64,000 bases of DNA from Bretschneidera sinensis. Taxonomy: Eukaryota; Streptophyta; Magnoliopsida; Brassicales; Akaniaceae. Within the stretch, counting starts at the first letter, position 1, and every line of letters begins with the position of its first letter. This document shows positions 10,427 through 22,000 of this stretch, one piece after another. A program made the position numbers and the translations under genes. The notes below the pieces were generated by a model. It saw only the letters and a list, made by a program, of their open reading frames with translations, had not been told where the DNA came from and did not search any database. The DNA lies in assembly GCA_023935145.1 (NCBI GenBank), contig CM043702.1:109715088-109779087 (forward strand). Direction: 5' to 3'.

Positions 10427-11858
10427 TTGCCACTTGAAGATAAAGTTCCTCATGGACCACGACGTTGGGAAAGTTCGAGGAAATCAACAAACATCTCGAT
10501 CCTATTATCTCAACTCCGTCAAAGGGCACAAGAAGGCGAAAACCATACCTATAGAGATTGAAGATTTATGAGATCAACTCAAGGTTCCACGGGGCCAGCC
10601 TATGGAAGAATTAATAGTTGTTCCTCTGAATGGGGAGAAAAACTCGAAAACCATTCAAATTGGGTCTAATCTATCCGAGGACCTCAAAGAATCATTAGTC
10701 TCCATCTTCCGAAGACATCAAGATGTATTTGCATGGTCGGCTTTTGACATGCTAAGAATAGAACCACGAGTCATCGTGAAACCCATTGTCCAGAAGAAGA
10801 GGTCTTTCACTCTAGAGCGACAAGGAGTTACAAAAGAAGAAGTGGATAAGCTCCTCGCAGTTAACTTCATTAAGGAAGCCCATTACCCGGAATGGGTTAC
10901 CAATGTTGTTATGGTAAAGAAGATGAACGAAAAATAGATAATTTACATAGACTTTATTGATATGAACAAAGCTTGCCCGAAAGATACCTTCCCTGTGCCT
11001 CGGATAGACCAATTGGTTGATGCCACCTCTAGGTACGCATTATTCAGCTTCATAGATGCGTATTCAGGTTACGATCAAATTCTCATGCATAAGCTAGACT
11101 AGTCAAAGACCACCTTCGTTGTCGACCGAGGTCTATATTGCTACAAGGTCATGCATTTTGAGCTAAAAAAATGTAGGAGAAACCTATCAGAGGCTGATCA
11201 ATAAATTTTTCAAGAAATTGATCAGGAAGAATATGGAAGTCTACACCGATGACATTCTGGTCAAAAGTATCAAAGCCAGAGACCATGAATCTAACTTAGA
11301 GGAAGCATTCGAAATATTTCAACACCACCAGATGAAGTTGAACCCCAAAAAGTGAGCCTTCGGAGTCACTTTCGGTAAATTCCTTGGCTTCATAGTCACC
11401 CAGCAAGGAATAGAAGCCAATTCTGAGAAGATAAAAGCAGTCATGGACATGATTCCCCCCCCAATATCAGAGAAGTTCGTTAGTTGACCAGACACATTAC
11501 CGCCCTTAGTTGTTTTATGTCAAAATCAGTAAAAAGGTGCCTGCCCTTCTTTAGAGCTATAAGAAAAGCAAAAAACTTTGCCTTGACCAAGGGATGTCAA
11601 AAAGATTTTGAAGAACTTAAAGAATATCTAAGCTTTCTCCCTCTCCTAACCAAGCCTATGGCCGGGGAAGAATTCTTTCTATACATTGCAGCAGACCAGG
11701 AAATGGTAGCCTCTACCTTGGTTAGAGAAGAAAATGGGACCCGAAATACCATATACTATATCAACCAAGTTTTCCATGATGCTGAAATACGTACCTCTCT
11801 ATTGAGAAACTGGCCCATAGAATTGGGGAAACTAAGGCCTTATTTTTAGGCCCATATC
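10427..11858 (+). pseudogene. Tat-lineage Ty3/gypsy pol fragment (protease end, RT, start of RNase H)
   Basis: Plus-strand frames give the order of a Tat/Retand-type polymerase: HLKIKF and GNQQTSRSYYLNSVK (end of protease region), DVFAWSAFDML, an RT with MNKACPKDTFPVPRIDQLVD, FIDAYSGYDQI, GLYCYKV and a catalytic box read as YTDD near 11250. Then come LGFIVTQQGIEAN, RCLPFFRAIRKAKNFAL and an RNase H start ending KLRPYF. At least seven stops and several frameshifts are present, for example TAG at 10935 and TGA near 11355. The left end abuts the LTR of A and the right end is cut by the LTR of element E. It is the oldest visible layer of the nest. No LTR of its own lies in the window. Confidence 0.85.
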
Positions 11859-12619
11859 TGATGAGGACACGGCTAATAAATGGGATGCAGATCCTATTCA
11901 AGTTCCAATTAGTCCAGTTACAAGGGCTCGAGCTAAAAGGTTCAAGGAAGCTCTCAATGGGCTGATTCAACACATTTGGGCTAAGAACCATCTTTGGGGG
12001 CCCAAGGATGATGCTATACGTGATCCACAAGGATGGGTTTCCATGATTCTAGCTTTGGATTAATCCAGCAACTCAAGATTGTGAATTAAAACTTAGTTTC
12101 CCAAAATTGGAGACTTACTCGTTTTTTTTTGGCTCATAAGGGAAAATTACTGGCTGCAATTTTTATTATTACCTTTTCTTAATTGTTTTCTTATTAATTT
12201 GATATCTGAATTATAAGGCTTGCATGCCAATTTAGGTACTTTCCTTTTTGGATTTTTACGTTACCAGAATTGAATTTAGGTTTATTTCCTATTCCTTAGT
12301 TTCATTTTTCTAATTTTGGAAGCTTTTAGCTGCCCAATTTATGTTCCTCATGTATTTAAATAACTATTGGCTTTTTGGAATAGAACAATTCAGATTTGAT
12401 TCATACTTTGTGAGAGAAAATTCTCTTTGGTTCTTTTAGAACTTCTGAACTTATCGGAGCTTCTGTAGCGTTCATCTTCGACTTATCAATCAATCCTTCT
12501 ATAATTGATTGTGGCGACTTATAAGCAACGGGTTGCGGTCTCACATAAATTTGCTTCTAGACGATCTTGTAAGCCGTCTTGATCCACCAATTTCTTAGTT
12601 CTTGACGTGGATCATATCA
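11859..12619 (+). repeat. Element E, 5' LTR (761 bp)
   Basis: It begins TGATGAGGACACGGCTAATA and ends GATCATATCA, two bases before the primer site. The first 200 bp encode the integrase tail ([20 protein letters not shown]) in an open frame ending TAA at about 12061, as they do in the 3' LTR. This copy of the tail is intact, whereas the 3' copy has a one-base deletion. Confidence 0.85.
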
Positions 12620-12621
12620 TT

Positions 12622-12632
12622 TGGTATCAGAG
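12622..12632 (+). other. Element E primer-binding site (tRNA-iMet)
   Basis: TGGTATCAGAG, the complement of the initiator tRNA-Met 3' end, placed two bases after the LTR. Confidence 0.9.
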
Positions 12633-13011
12633 TGAGTTCTAGTTGCAGATTTGCTTATCTTTTGTTTAGTTTTATTAAAAAAAAAGGTGGAAATTTGAAA
12701 AAAAAAAAGAACGAATTTCTATTTTAGAAAAAAAAAGGTGAAAAAGTGTGATATTTAGATTCAATCCTTTCAATTCTTGTTTCAATTTCTCATCTTTGTT
12801 TTCCTTGTATTCTAGCCTTTAAATCAGAATTTCTTTGTGAGTTGTTGTGAATTGTTGCTGGAAACTTTGATACTTGTTTGGTTAGTTTGATAAGAAACTA
12901 TAGAGGATTATTATGAGTGGAAAAAGGCAAGAGTGGTGAGCACATAAGAGGATAAAAGGCAATATGATTTTGTGTAAAAACACGAGTGAAATTGAGTGAC
13001 TCATTCTTTGA
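12633..13011 (+). other. Element E leader
   Basis: AT-rich leader with poly-A tracts at about 12676-12735. No gene is seen. Confidence 0.5.
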
Positions 13012-14336
13012 GTGAAACATGTGAGGGAGTGTGTGAGGTCCTTTGGTTCTTTTTTTTCTAACTTTGTTTTTGCAGTAAACACGTCAGACAACAAGATCAA
13101 AAATAATTCTGGAGATACGTCGAGAGAGGGTGATCCGAAGTTGCTCATGGAGGCTTTAATGGGTGAGATGAGGAGAGTATTGAGAATGGAGATGGAGCAG
13201 GTTCATGAACGGATAGATAGGGTAGAAAATGCATGTGTGGGGCAGAAACAAAATGCTCCTAATGTGCGTAGGAGGGAGAGAGTTCAACCTAGGGGAGAGA
13301 AAGTTGAAGATGAAGAGTATTATGGGAATGATTTGATGAAGAAGATGATTGGGAATCGGTTGTTAGCCATAGGAGATTTAGTGGTCGAGGTAGAGAAGCT
13401 AGGAATTGGGAAGATAATAATTTGGGTAGTATTAAGATGAAGATTCCATCGTTTCAAGGAAAAAATGATCCTGAAGCTTACCTTGAGTGGGAGAAGAAGA
13501 TAGAATTAGTATTTGATTGTCATAATTATTCCGAGCTTAAAAAGGTTAAACTTGCGACCATTGAATTTTTTGACTATACGATTGTTTGGTGGGATCAACT
13601 AGTGTTAAACAGGAGGAGAAATAGAGAGTGTCCAATAGCGACTTGGGAGGAGACGAAAACCGTGATGAGGAAACGGTTTGTTCCAAGCCATTACTACCGT
13701 GAGTTGTACCAAAAAGTGCAAAGTCTTACACAAGGTAGTTGGAATGTGGAGGATTATTATCAAGAGATGGAAGTAGCTATGATCCGAGCAAATGTAGAGG
13801 AGGACCGAGAGGCTACTATGGCTAGGTTATTGGCTGGTTTGAACCAGGAAATTGCTAATTCGGTGGAGTCGCATCATTATGTGGAGTTGGAAGATATAGT
13901 GCACATGGCTATCAAAATTGAGAACCAACTCAAGAGGAAGGGCAACAATACACGGCAAAACCCTAACTTGGGTTCATATTGGAGGCCGAATTTTGTGAAG
14001 AAAGAGGAGAAGCAAGCCATGGTGAAGCCCAAAACTGAGCAAAAGCAAGAAAGTACCAGCTATGGAAATCAAGGTAAATATGATTCTTCCACCACTAGAA
14101 ATCGTGATATTAAGTGTTTTAAATGCCAAGGCAGGGGTCACATAGCAAGCCAATGTCTGAACAAAAGGGTTATGGTATTGCGAGATAATGGTGAAATTGA
14201 AACTGAGGGCGAAGAAGATACCAAATCTATACCACCATTGGAGGATGCGGGTGATGAGGAATACATTGCTCAAGGAGAATTGTTGGTTGCAAGGAGAGCT
14301 CTAAGTGTGCAAATCAAAGAAGATGACGAAGTGTAG
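13012..14336 (+). pseudogene. Element E, gag
   Basis: Two overlapping frames give one gag protein, with a single-base frameshift near 13335. The N-terminal part has a coiled coil (EMRRVLRMEMEQVHERIDRV), followed by an acidic linker. The capsid part runs from MKIPSFQGKNDPEAYLEWEK through ATWEETKTVMRKRFVPSHYY and VEDYYQEMEVAMIRANVEED. The zinc knuckle CFKCQGRGHIASQC (about 14117-14158) is intact. The stop at 14334-14336 (TAG) lies in phase with the protease that follows, so it probably interrupts an original gag-pol fusion. The start at 13012 is uncertain. Confidence 0.8.
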
Positions 14337-16740
14337 CGAGAAAACATCTTTCATACTAGATGCCACATGCAAAACAAGATATGTAGTGTGATTATTGATG
14401 GAGGTAGTTGTACTAACGTTGCTAGCACTACAATGGTTGAGAAATTAGTGCTGCCAACAATTAAACATCCTCGGCCTTACAAGTTACAATGGCTCAATGA
14501 TAGTGGTGAAGTGAGGGTGAACAAACAGGTGTTAGATTCCTTTCGGATTGGAAAATATGAAGATGAAGTTTTGTGTGATGTAGTTTCGATGCAAGCTAGA
14601 CACTTGTTACTAGGCCAACCATGGCAATTTGATCAGTGTGTTAAGCATGATGGCTTCACCAACAAATATTCGTTTGTAAGAAATCAAAGAATAATCACTC
14701 TAGTTCCTTTGGCACCAAAGCAGGTTTATGAAGATCAAGTGAGGTTACAAAAAGAGAGTGAGCAAACGAAAGATAGTGAGAAAAAGAGAACGAGTGAAAA
14801 TCAGAAAGAGAAAATGAGAGAGGTCGAAAAAATTGAGAGAAAATAAGAGAGCTGATTCGGCCATTGAGAGAAAAACAAATTTCTATGCAAGAGTGAGTGA
14901 AATAAAAAGAGTGATGTTTTCAAATCAGCCAATGATTGTACTTTTGAACAAAGAGGCGTTAAACACTAACCAATTTGACTCATCTTTGCCTACTTCTATT
15001 GTTTCTCTTTTGCAGGAGTTTGATGATATCTTTCCCGAGGAGATTCCACATGGCTTACCTTCTATTCGAGGAATTGAACATCAAATTGATTTTGTGCCTG
15101 GTGCTACAATTCCAAACCGACCAGCCTATCGAAGCAATCCCGAGGAGACAAAGGAGCTACAAATGTAGGTTAGTGAATTGATGGAAACGGGGTACGTAAG
15201 AGAAAGCATGAGTCCGTGCGCTATTCTGGTGATTTTGGTTCCTTAAAAGGATGGGACGTGGAGAATGTGCGTTGATTGTTGAGCAGTCAATAATATAACG
15301 TTAAAGTATCGACATCCTATTCCTCGCTTAGATGATATGCTAGATGAACTGCATGGTGCTTGTGTATTTTCTAAGATTGATTTAAAAAGTGGATATCATC
15401 AAATAAGAATGAAAGAGGGTGATGAATGGAAAACTGCTTTTAAAATGAAATATGGTTTACTTGAGTGGTTAGTTATGCCATTTGGATTAACAAATGCATT
15501 GAGTACTTTCATGAGATTAATGAACCATGTTTTACGAGCTTTTAGAGGCAGTTTCATTGTTTATTTTGATGATATTCTCATTTATAAGACAAACTTAGAT
15601 GATCATGTTGTGCATTTAATATAAGTTTTGGATGTACTTCGAAAAGAGAAGTTGTTTTCTAACTTGAAGAAGTGCACCTTTTGCATCAATAAGCTTGTGT
15701 TTCTTAGTTTTGTTGTGAGTGCACATGGAATATAGGTTGATGAAGAGAAGATCCGTGCGATTAAAGAATGGCCAAGTCCCACGAGTGTAGGTCAAGTTCG
15801 TAGTTTTCATGGACTTGCTAGTTTTTATAGGAAGTTCGTGAAAGACTTTAGCAGTATTACCGCACTGCTTACCGAAGTCATCAAGAAGAACGTTGGATCC
15901 AAACAGGGAGATGAGCAAGAGAAGGCATTCCAATTGATCAAAGAAAAATTAACTCATGCTCCTTTACTTGTTTTGTCTGATTTTACTAAAACGTTTGAAA
16001 TTGAATGTGGTGCTTCAGGTTTGGGTATTGGCGCAGTTCTTACGCATGGAGGAAGACCAATTGCATATTTCAGTGAGAAATTAAGTGGGGCAACTTTAAA
16101 CTACCCTACTTATGATAAAGAATTTTATGCGTTGGTTCAAGCATTGGAAACATGGCAACACTATCTATGGCCTAAAGAGTTCGTGATTCACACAGATCAT
16201 GAGTCCTTGAAGCATTTAAAAGGTCAACACAAGTTGAGAAGGAGACATGCACGATGAGTAGAATTCATCGAGACATTTCCATATGTCATTCGATACAAGC
16301 AACGTAAGGAAAACATCGTTGCTGATGCACTTTCTCGAAGGTACGTATTAATTTATACTCTAGATGGAAAATTACTTGGTTTTGAGTACATTAAAGAATT
16401 GTATCCTTCAGACAACGATTTTTGTGAGGAGTTTCAGGCTTGTAAGAACAACGCAGTGGGTAAGTTCTTTAGGAACGAGGGTTTCTTATTTCGGGAGAAT
16501 AAGTTGTGTGTACCGAATTGCTCTCTGCGTGATTTGTTAATAAGGGAATCCCATGGAGGAGGTTTAATTGGTCACTTTGGAGTTGCTAAGACCTTAGCCG
16601 TTTTATAAGAACACTTCTATTGGCCACATATGAAAAGACATATTAAGAGAATTTGTGGTAGATGTGTCATATGTAGGCAGGCAAAATCTCGAGTGCAACC
16701 CTATGGTTTATACACACCACTGCCCATTCCTAGTGAGAAG
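14337..16740 (+). pseudogene. Element E, pol part 1 (protease, RT, RNase H, integrase zinc finger)
   Basis: The protease has CSVIIDGGSCTNVAS and HLLLGQPWQFDQ. A frameshift near 14840 leads into RT: ADSAIERK linker, [40 protein letters not shown] and the catalytic box YFDD at about 15571. RNase H follows ([49 protein letters not shown]), then the integrase N-terminal zinc finger ([19 protein letters not shown]) to 16737. Stops at about 15166, 15244, 15277, 15622, 15733, 16255 and 16606 are mostly CAG, CAA, CGA or TGG codons changed by one transition. The following sequence jumps back to the RT C-terminus, the tandem duplication. Confidence 0.85.
15603..16740 (+). repeat. Element E duplication, copy 1 (1138 bp)
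   Basis: A segment from the end of RT, through RNase H, to the integrase zinc finger is repeated with a constant offset of 1138 bp (15625 pairs with 16763; 16263 pairs with 17401). The junction reads CCTAGTGAG/AAG/TCATTTTTTG at about 16737-16741, where the undisturbed integrase at 27652 continues CCTAGTGAGCCTTGG. Confidence 0.9.
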
Positions 16741-17619
16741 TCATTTTTTGCATTTAAAATCAGTTTTGGATGTACTTCTAAAAGAGAAGTTGTTTTCTAA
16801 CTTGAAAAAGTGCACCTTTTGCATCAATAAGCTTGTGTTTCTTGGTTTTGTTGTGAGTGCACAAGGAATACAGGTTGATGAAGAGAAGATCCGTGCGAAT
16901 AAAGAATGGCCAAGTCCCACGAGTGTAGGTCAAGTTCGTAGTTTTCATGGACTTGCTAGTTTTTATAGGAGGTTCGTGAAAGACTTTAGCAGTATTGCCG
17001 CATTGCTTACCGAAGTCATCAAGAAGAACGTTGGATTCAAACGGGGAGATGAGCAAGAGAAGGCGTTCCAATTGATCAAAGAAAAATTAACTCATGCTCC
17101 TTTACTTGCTTTGTCTGATTTTACTAAAACGTTTGAAATTGAATGTGATGCTTCAGGTTTGGGTATCGGCGCAGTTCTTATGCAAGGAGGAAGACCAATC
17201 GCATATTTCAGTGAGAAATTAAGTGGGGCAGCTTTAAACTACCCTACTTATGATAAAGAATTTTATGCGTTGGTTCGAGCATTGGAAACATGGCAACACT
17301 ATCTATGGCCTAAGGAGTTTGTGATTCACACTGATCATGAGTCCTTGAAGTATTTAAAAGGTCAACACAAGTTGAAAAGGAGACATGCACGATGGGTAGA
17401 ATTCATCGAGACATTTCCATATGTCATTCGATACAAGCAATGTAAGGAAAACATCGTTGCAGATGCACTTTCTCGAAGGTACGTATTAATTTATACTCTA
17501 GATGCAAAATTACTTGGTTTTGAGTATATTAAAGAATTGTATCATTCAGACAACGATTTTTGTGAGGAGTTTCGGGCTTGTGAGAAAAACGCAGTAGGTA
17601 AGTTCTTTAGGAACGAGGG
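16741..17619 (+). pseudogene. Element E, pol part 2 (duplicated RT end and RNase H)
   Basis: Second copy of the duplicated block, a long open frame through RNase [71 protein letters not shown] and [10 protein letters not shown]. It keeps the RNase H Asp (ECDAS) that copy 1 has lost (ECGAS) and lacks the stops of copy 1, so it is the less damaged copy. It is cut at 17619 by element C; the same frame resumes at 27401. The duplication must be older than C, because copy 1 carries no C. Confidence 0.85.
17615..17619 (+). repeat. Target-site duplication of element C, left
   Basis: GAGGG, repeated at 27396-27400 after the other LTR of C. Confidence 0.9.
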
Positions 17620-17844
17620 TGATGAGTGTCATAAAATGCTTCTCAACAGTGGTTAATTGTTAGCATTTTAGGATTGATCTCGGTCTTTATTGCGCTTTTA
17701 TGTGTTAATAACTCTAAAGTAATATTATTGGACCACTGACTTATTTCAGTGCAATTTTCAGGTACTTTGAGTTTAAAAGAGAAAAAGAAACGATCATTGC
17801 TTAAAAGGCCATGCTTTTGGAAGGACATGATGGGCTGCTGCCTG

Positions 17845-17970
17845 TATTGCGATCGATCGCACAAGCAGTGCGATCGAGTGCACATCCCACATCAACCAAG
17901 TACTCTGCAGCGCACAAGCGATCGAGCGCACATGCGATTGAGTGCACTAAAGCTGCGATCGATCGCACTT
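17845..17970 (+). repeat. Palindromic TGCGATCGATCGCA motif cluster, element C 5' LTR
   Basis: Five copies with centres at about 17854, 17875, 17923, 17938 and 17960 (steps 21, 48, 15, 22). The first and last contain the perfect palindrome GCGATCGATCGC. The cluster ends about 10 bp before the ATCCCACATCG element. Confidence 0.85.
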
Positions 17971-17977
17971 GGGCAGT

Positions 17978-18028
17978 ATCCCACATCGGTCAAAAAACAC
18001 ATAGCACTCCGGGAGCTTGCCTATATAA
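17978..18028 (+). promoter_or_regulatory. LTR promoter: USE-like element and TATA box, 33 bp apart (element C 5' LTR)
   Basis: ATCCCACATCG at 17978-17988 matches the plant snRNA-gene upstream sequence element (RTCCCACATCG). TATATAA at 18022-18028 follows after exactly 33 bp, the spacing reported for Pol II-type snRNA genes. Function in the LTR is inferred. Confidence 0.7.
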
Positions 18029-18896
18029 GACCCCCTCCACTTCAGCTTTGATCATCAATCGGAGCTCATCTGAAATCATCAGAGAGTGAATCTAGAGGGC
18101 CTTTAGGAGCAATCCAGAGGGGCTTTAGGACAAATCCGAAAGTATAAATTTGGAGGGAAAGCTGAGGATGATCGTTGAGAGGCCGGAGGCAACTCAAGGA
18201 AGCATGAGCTCGATGGCCAGCTAATCTCCAAGCAAGGCGAAGGGATGAATCTCTAGGTGTAGTTGTTCTTATTTTCCTTTATTTGATTCAGTTGTAGTTG
18301 GATATTATTTTCATTAAACATTGTTATGTTTTATTCTTTAATTTAATTAGTAGATTTTTTAGTCCGGTGATTGCATGCTTCTTTTCCATATAAGTCTAGT
18401 CATGCTTTTCTTATGTGTATTTGTTTGGGTGTGATTGAGTCCGGTAGATCTCTTTTATAGATTTGTCCATTGCTGCGGTATTGTCACTTAGATATATCGT
18501 CGTCTCTTGATAATTTATAAGTTAGGTCATGTGTGTTTGAAAGTAAAAAATAATTCATAGCAATCACATTAGGGTTTATAAATGCATTTTAATTGAATAT
18601 TTGCTGATTGCTTGTTTGGGATGTGAAACTTGCAATCGAGATAAAAACAACTGAATCAAGTTAGGATTAGAGCAACAAACCTAGGGAGGATTTTCGGAAC
18701 CTTGTCATTTCTTTATTATATTATTCAATCAATTACACAATTTGCATAAAATCAATAATTCAGAGTTTATCACTTTAACTTTTAGCATTTGTGTTCAAGT
18801 TTATACCTTCTTTGTAATTAACTTGTTTCCCTGTGGAATCGACACCCCAAAACCGTACTATAACTACCGCGTTATGTTTTGGGCGTAATCAAATTT

Positions 18897-18913
18897 TGGT
18901 GCCATTTCGGGGA
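18897..18913 (+). other. Element C primer-binding site (tRNA-Asp type, decayed)
   Basis: TGGTGCCATTTCGGGGA; it differs from the tRNA-Asp complement by substitutions and one missing base. Confidence 0.75.
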
Positions 18914-19083
18914 AACACGCTTAAGTACAAGGAAGATTGTCAACTTTTGACATGATGGTAGAAGAACTGTAAATAGTTTTTCTTTTCAGTAGCTGTAAAG
19001 GCGGTAACTTTGTTCCTTCTTTTAGCTTGCTGCATTAATTTATTTTATTTTATTCTTTCTTTTTAGGATTTTTGTGAACTTGC

Positions 19084-22000
19084 ATGCCCAGATATGGAGA
19101 CCATTTGGGTAGATTTGCTTGTAGGCCTATGCTAGAGTCAGGATCGAACTTTTTAAACCCTTTATTTGATAATCCATCTAGTCCTGAGGAAATGAGTGAA
19201 CACGAAGATCAACCTACTAGGACCCTTCATGATTACCTCCACCCTACACGTACAACCACACCATCTTGCATCATGTTTTCAGCCAACATTCCCCAATTAG
19301 ACCTTAAAACAGAGATGATACAGTAACTCCCTACATTTTATGGCATGGAAAATGAGAACCCATATGTGCACATCAGAGAGTTTGAGGAAGTAGTTGCAAC
19401 TTTCCATAGTTAAGGTGCAACTGCTGACATTGTGCGGCTTAAGTTCTTTCCTTTCGCTTTGAAGGATAGAGCTAAGAGTTGGCTATACTCACTGAGACCA
19501 TGATCGATTGGATCATAGACTGAGATGACTAGGGCCTTCTTTAACAAATATTTCCCTCAGCACAAGACTAATGCGTTGAAAAGACAAATCTCCACCTTTA
19601 CACAAAAGGAAAACGAGACTTTGTATCAGTCTTGGGAGAAATTTAAAGAGCTGTTAAGTATGTGTCCACACCATAGGTATGAAAATTGACGTTTAGTGAG
19701 CTACTTCTATGAGGGTCTTACCTATAGAGAACACCAATTTGTAGAGATGATGTGCAATGGGGAATTTTTGCAAAAAGACCCCGATGAAGCTCTTGAATAC
19801 CTCAATGAGCTTGCTGAGAAAGCTCATACATGGACTGGACCTAGTGCTACTGAAACCACGAGTAGGTCACGACCTATAGGAAACCCCAGTGGTGGAGGGA
19901 TATACCATCTTAGGGAAGAAGATAATCTGAAAGCTAAGGTCAAACTACTCACTAGGGAGTTAGAAGCATTGAAAACTAAGGGCTCAAAGCAAACACATGC
20001 GGCTAATCATGCCGAGTCTTTAGAGCCATGTTTTATGTGTGGCGGGGTATATCATCTCCTCCAAGAATGCCCCACATTTGCTGATACGAGAGGGCTGTAT
20101 GAGGAACAATGTAATGCCTTAGGCATGTATAAGAAGCCTCTTGCACCTTTCTCTAGCACTTATAATCCGGGGTGGCAGAATCACCCCAACTTCAGCTGGA
20201 AATCTGAAATTCAGTAGCATGCACAGCCCCCTAGATCATCCCTTGCACCTTATCATGCACTATCATCCTCTAGGAACTCCTTAGAAGACACCTTACAGGT
20301 TCTTATAGAGGCACAAGGTAAGACAAACCAGAGGGTTGAGGCATTAATTACGCAGGTGGTTGAAGAGCATAAAGAAATTAAGAGCCAAGTGTCCAAATTA
20401 ATGGGCTCCTTAAGTGTGACTGAGCGAGGTAAGTTCCCTTCCCAAGCTCAGTCCACACCTCGCAGTCAACATGTGGCACAAGAAAATTTAAAGGATGTAA
20501 ATGCTATAGTGACCCGAAGTGGTAAGTCACTGCACATCTCACCAATGAATGAATCCGAGGATGTGGAAAAAGGTCAAACTAGTAGTAATACCGAGCTATC
20601 CAAAGACCCTGAAGTGACCAAAAGTCCTGTTAAGGCACCATTTCCTCAATCCTTAAAGTCAAACAAGAAAAATCTGGACTTAAATAACGAAATCCTAGAG
20701 AACTTGAGGCAAGTGAAACTCAATCTTCTTCTGTTGCATGTGATTAAACAAGTTCCTACTTATGTAAAAGTTCTCAAAGATTTATGCACAATTAAGAGGA
20801 AACACTATGTCAAGAAAACTGCATTCCTAACTGAGCAAGTTAGTACCTTAATTGAGGAAAGAATTCCCCCAAAATACAAGGATCCGGGCTGTCCTACCAT
20901 TGCTTGTAGCATTGGAAATCATGAGGTTGGACAAGCCTTGCTAGATTTAGGAGCTAGTGTAAACCTGATGCCATTTTTCATTTATTTATAGCTAGGTTTA
21001 GGAGAAATCAAACAAACCGGCGTGGTGCTACAACTGGCTGACTGTTCAGTCAAAGTACCCCAGGGTATGGTAGAGGATGTGTTGATTCAGATTGATAAAT
21101 TTTACTATCCTGTTGATTTCCTAATCCTTGATACTACTTCTGCGGTTGACACTAACTCTAAAATTCCTTTGATTTTGGGTAGACCTTTCCTTGCTACTGC
21201 AAATGCTCTTATTAATTGCAGGAATGGACTCATGAAGTTGTCTTTTGGAAACATGACCTTAGAAGTGAACATTTTCAATGTTGCAAAACAGCCCGAAGAT
21301 GAGGACGAAAACCACCAGCTATATATGATCGAGTCACTCATCGATGAGGGAGTTTCCATGGCTCATCATTTTGATCCTTTTAAGAGTTTTCTTGTTAATT
21401 CTGAGATTGATTTATTTGATGATAAAACTGATATAATTGACGTTTGTGCTGTTTTTGACAAATCTCAGGATTATGGCACTCGGGCATGGCATCCAAGGTT
21501 CGAGGAGTTGCCCAAAAGAAGCAGAAAACAAATCCCCTCAAGTGTGGAAGCACCTAAAGTCAAATTGAAGCCACTACCTAAGGGTTTAAAGCATGCCTTT
21601 CTCGATCCAGGTGATACATTTCCTATTATTATTTCATCCGAATTATCTGAGACCCAATGTGAGAAATTAATTCAGACCTTAATTGCACATAAATCAGCCC
21701 TAGGATGGAGCATGGCTGATTTGAAGGGAATTAGTCCCCTGATCTGCTCCCACAAAATAAATTTGGATAAAGGAACCAGTCCTCGTAGAGACCCTCAACG
21801 TAGACTTAACCCCACTATGAAAGAAGTAGTAAAAAATGAAGTACTGAAACTGTTAGATGCGGGTATTATATATCCCATAGCTGATAGTAAATGGGTAAGT
21901 CCTACACAAGTCGTTCCCAAAAAGTCCGGAGTCACTGTGGTAATGAATGACCTAGGAGAGTTAGTTCCTACCAAACTTGTGACCGGGTGGCGTATGTGCA

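Larger units (their letters stand above)
17620..18891 (+). repeat. Element C, 5' LTR (1272 bp)
   Basis: It runs from TGATGAGTGTCATAAAATGC to GGGCGTAATCA. The middle holds a palindrome cluster (centres near 17854, 17875, 17923, 17938, 17960) followed by the snRNA-type promoter core. It is 27 bp shorter than the 3' LTR: one motif unit near 17910 and about 8 bp near 17810 are missing. Confidence 0.9.

Noticed and set aside
11484..11849. The Tat fragment as part of element E
   Set aside because: It lies outside the E LTR, belongs to a different RT lineage and is cut by the E LTR start at 11859.
17978..18028. A real U-snRNA gene downstream of the USE/TATA pair
   Set aside because: The sequence after the TATA box shows no U1-U6 landmark such as an Sm site, and it is repeated in all LTR copies, so it is LTR sequence.
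17749..18089. Open frames of 60-100 residues within the C and H LTRs (also at 54426-54674 and 59077-59498)
   Set aside because: They translate the palindromic motif array (repeats of CDRAH, RSSAH and similar) in several frames on both strands; this is a by-product of the repeat.
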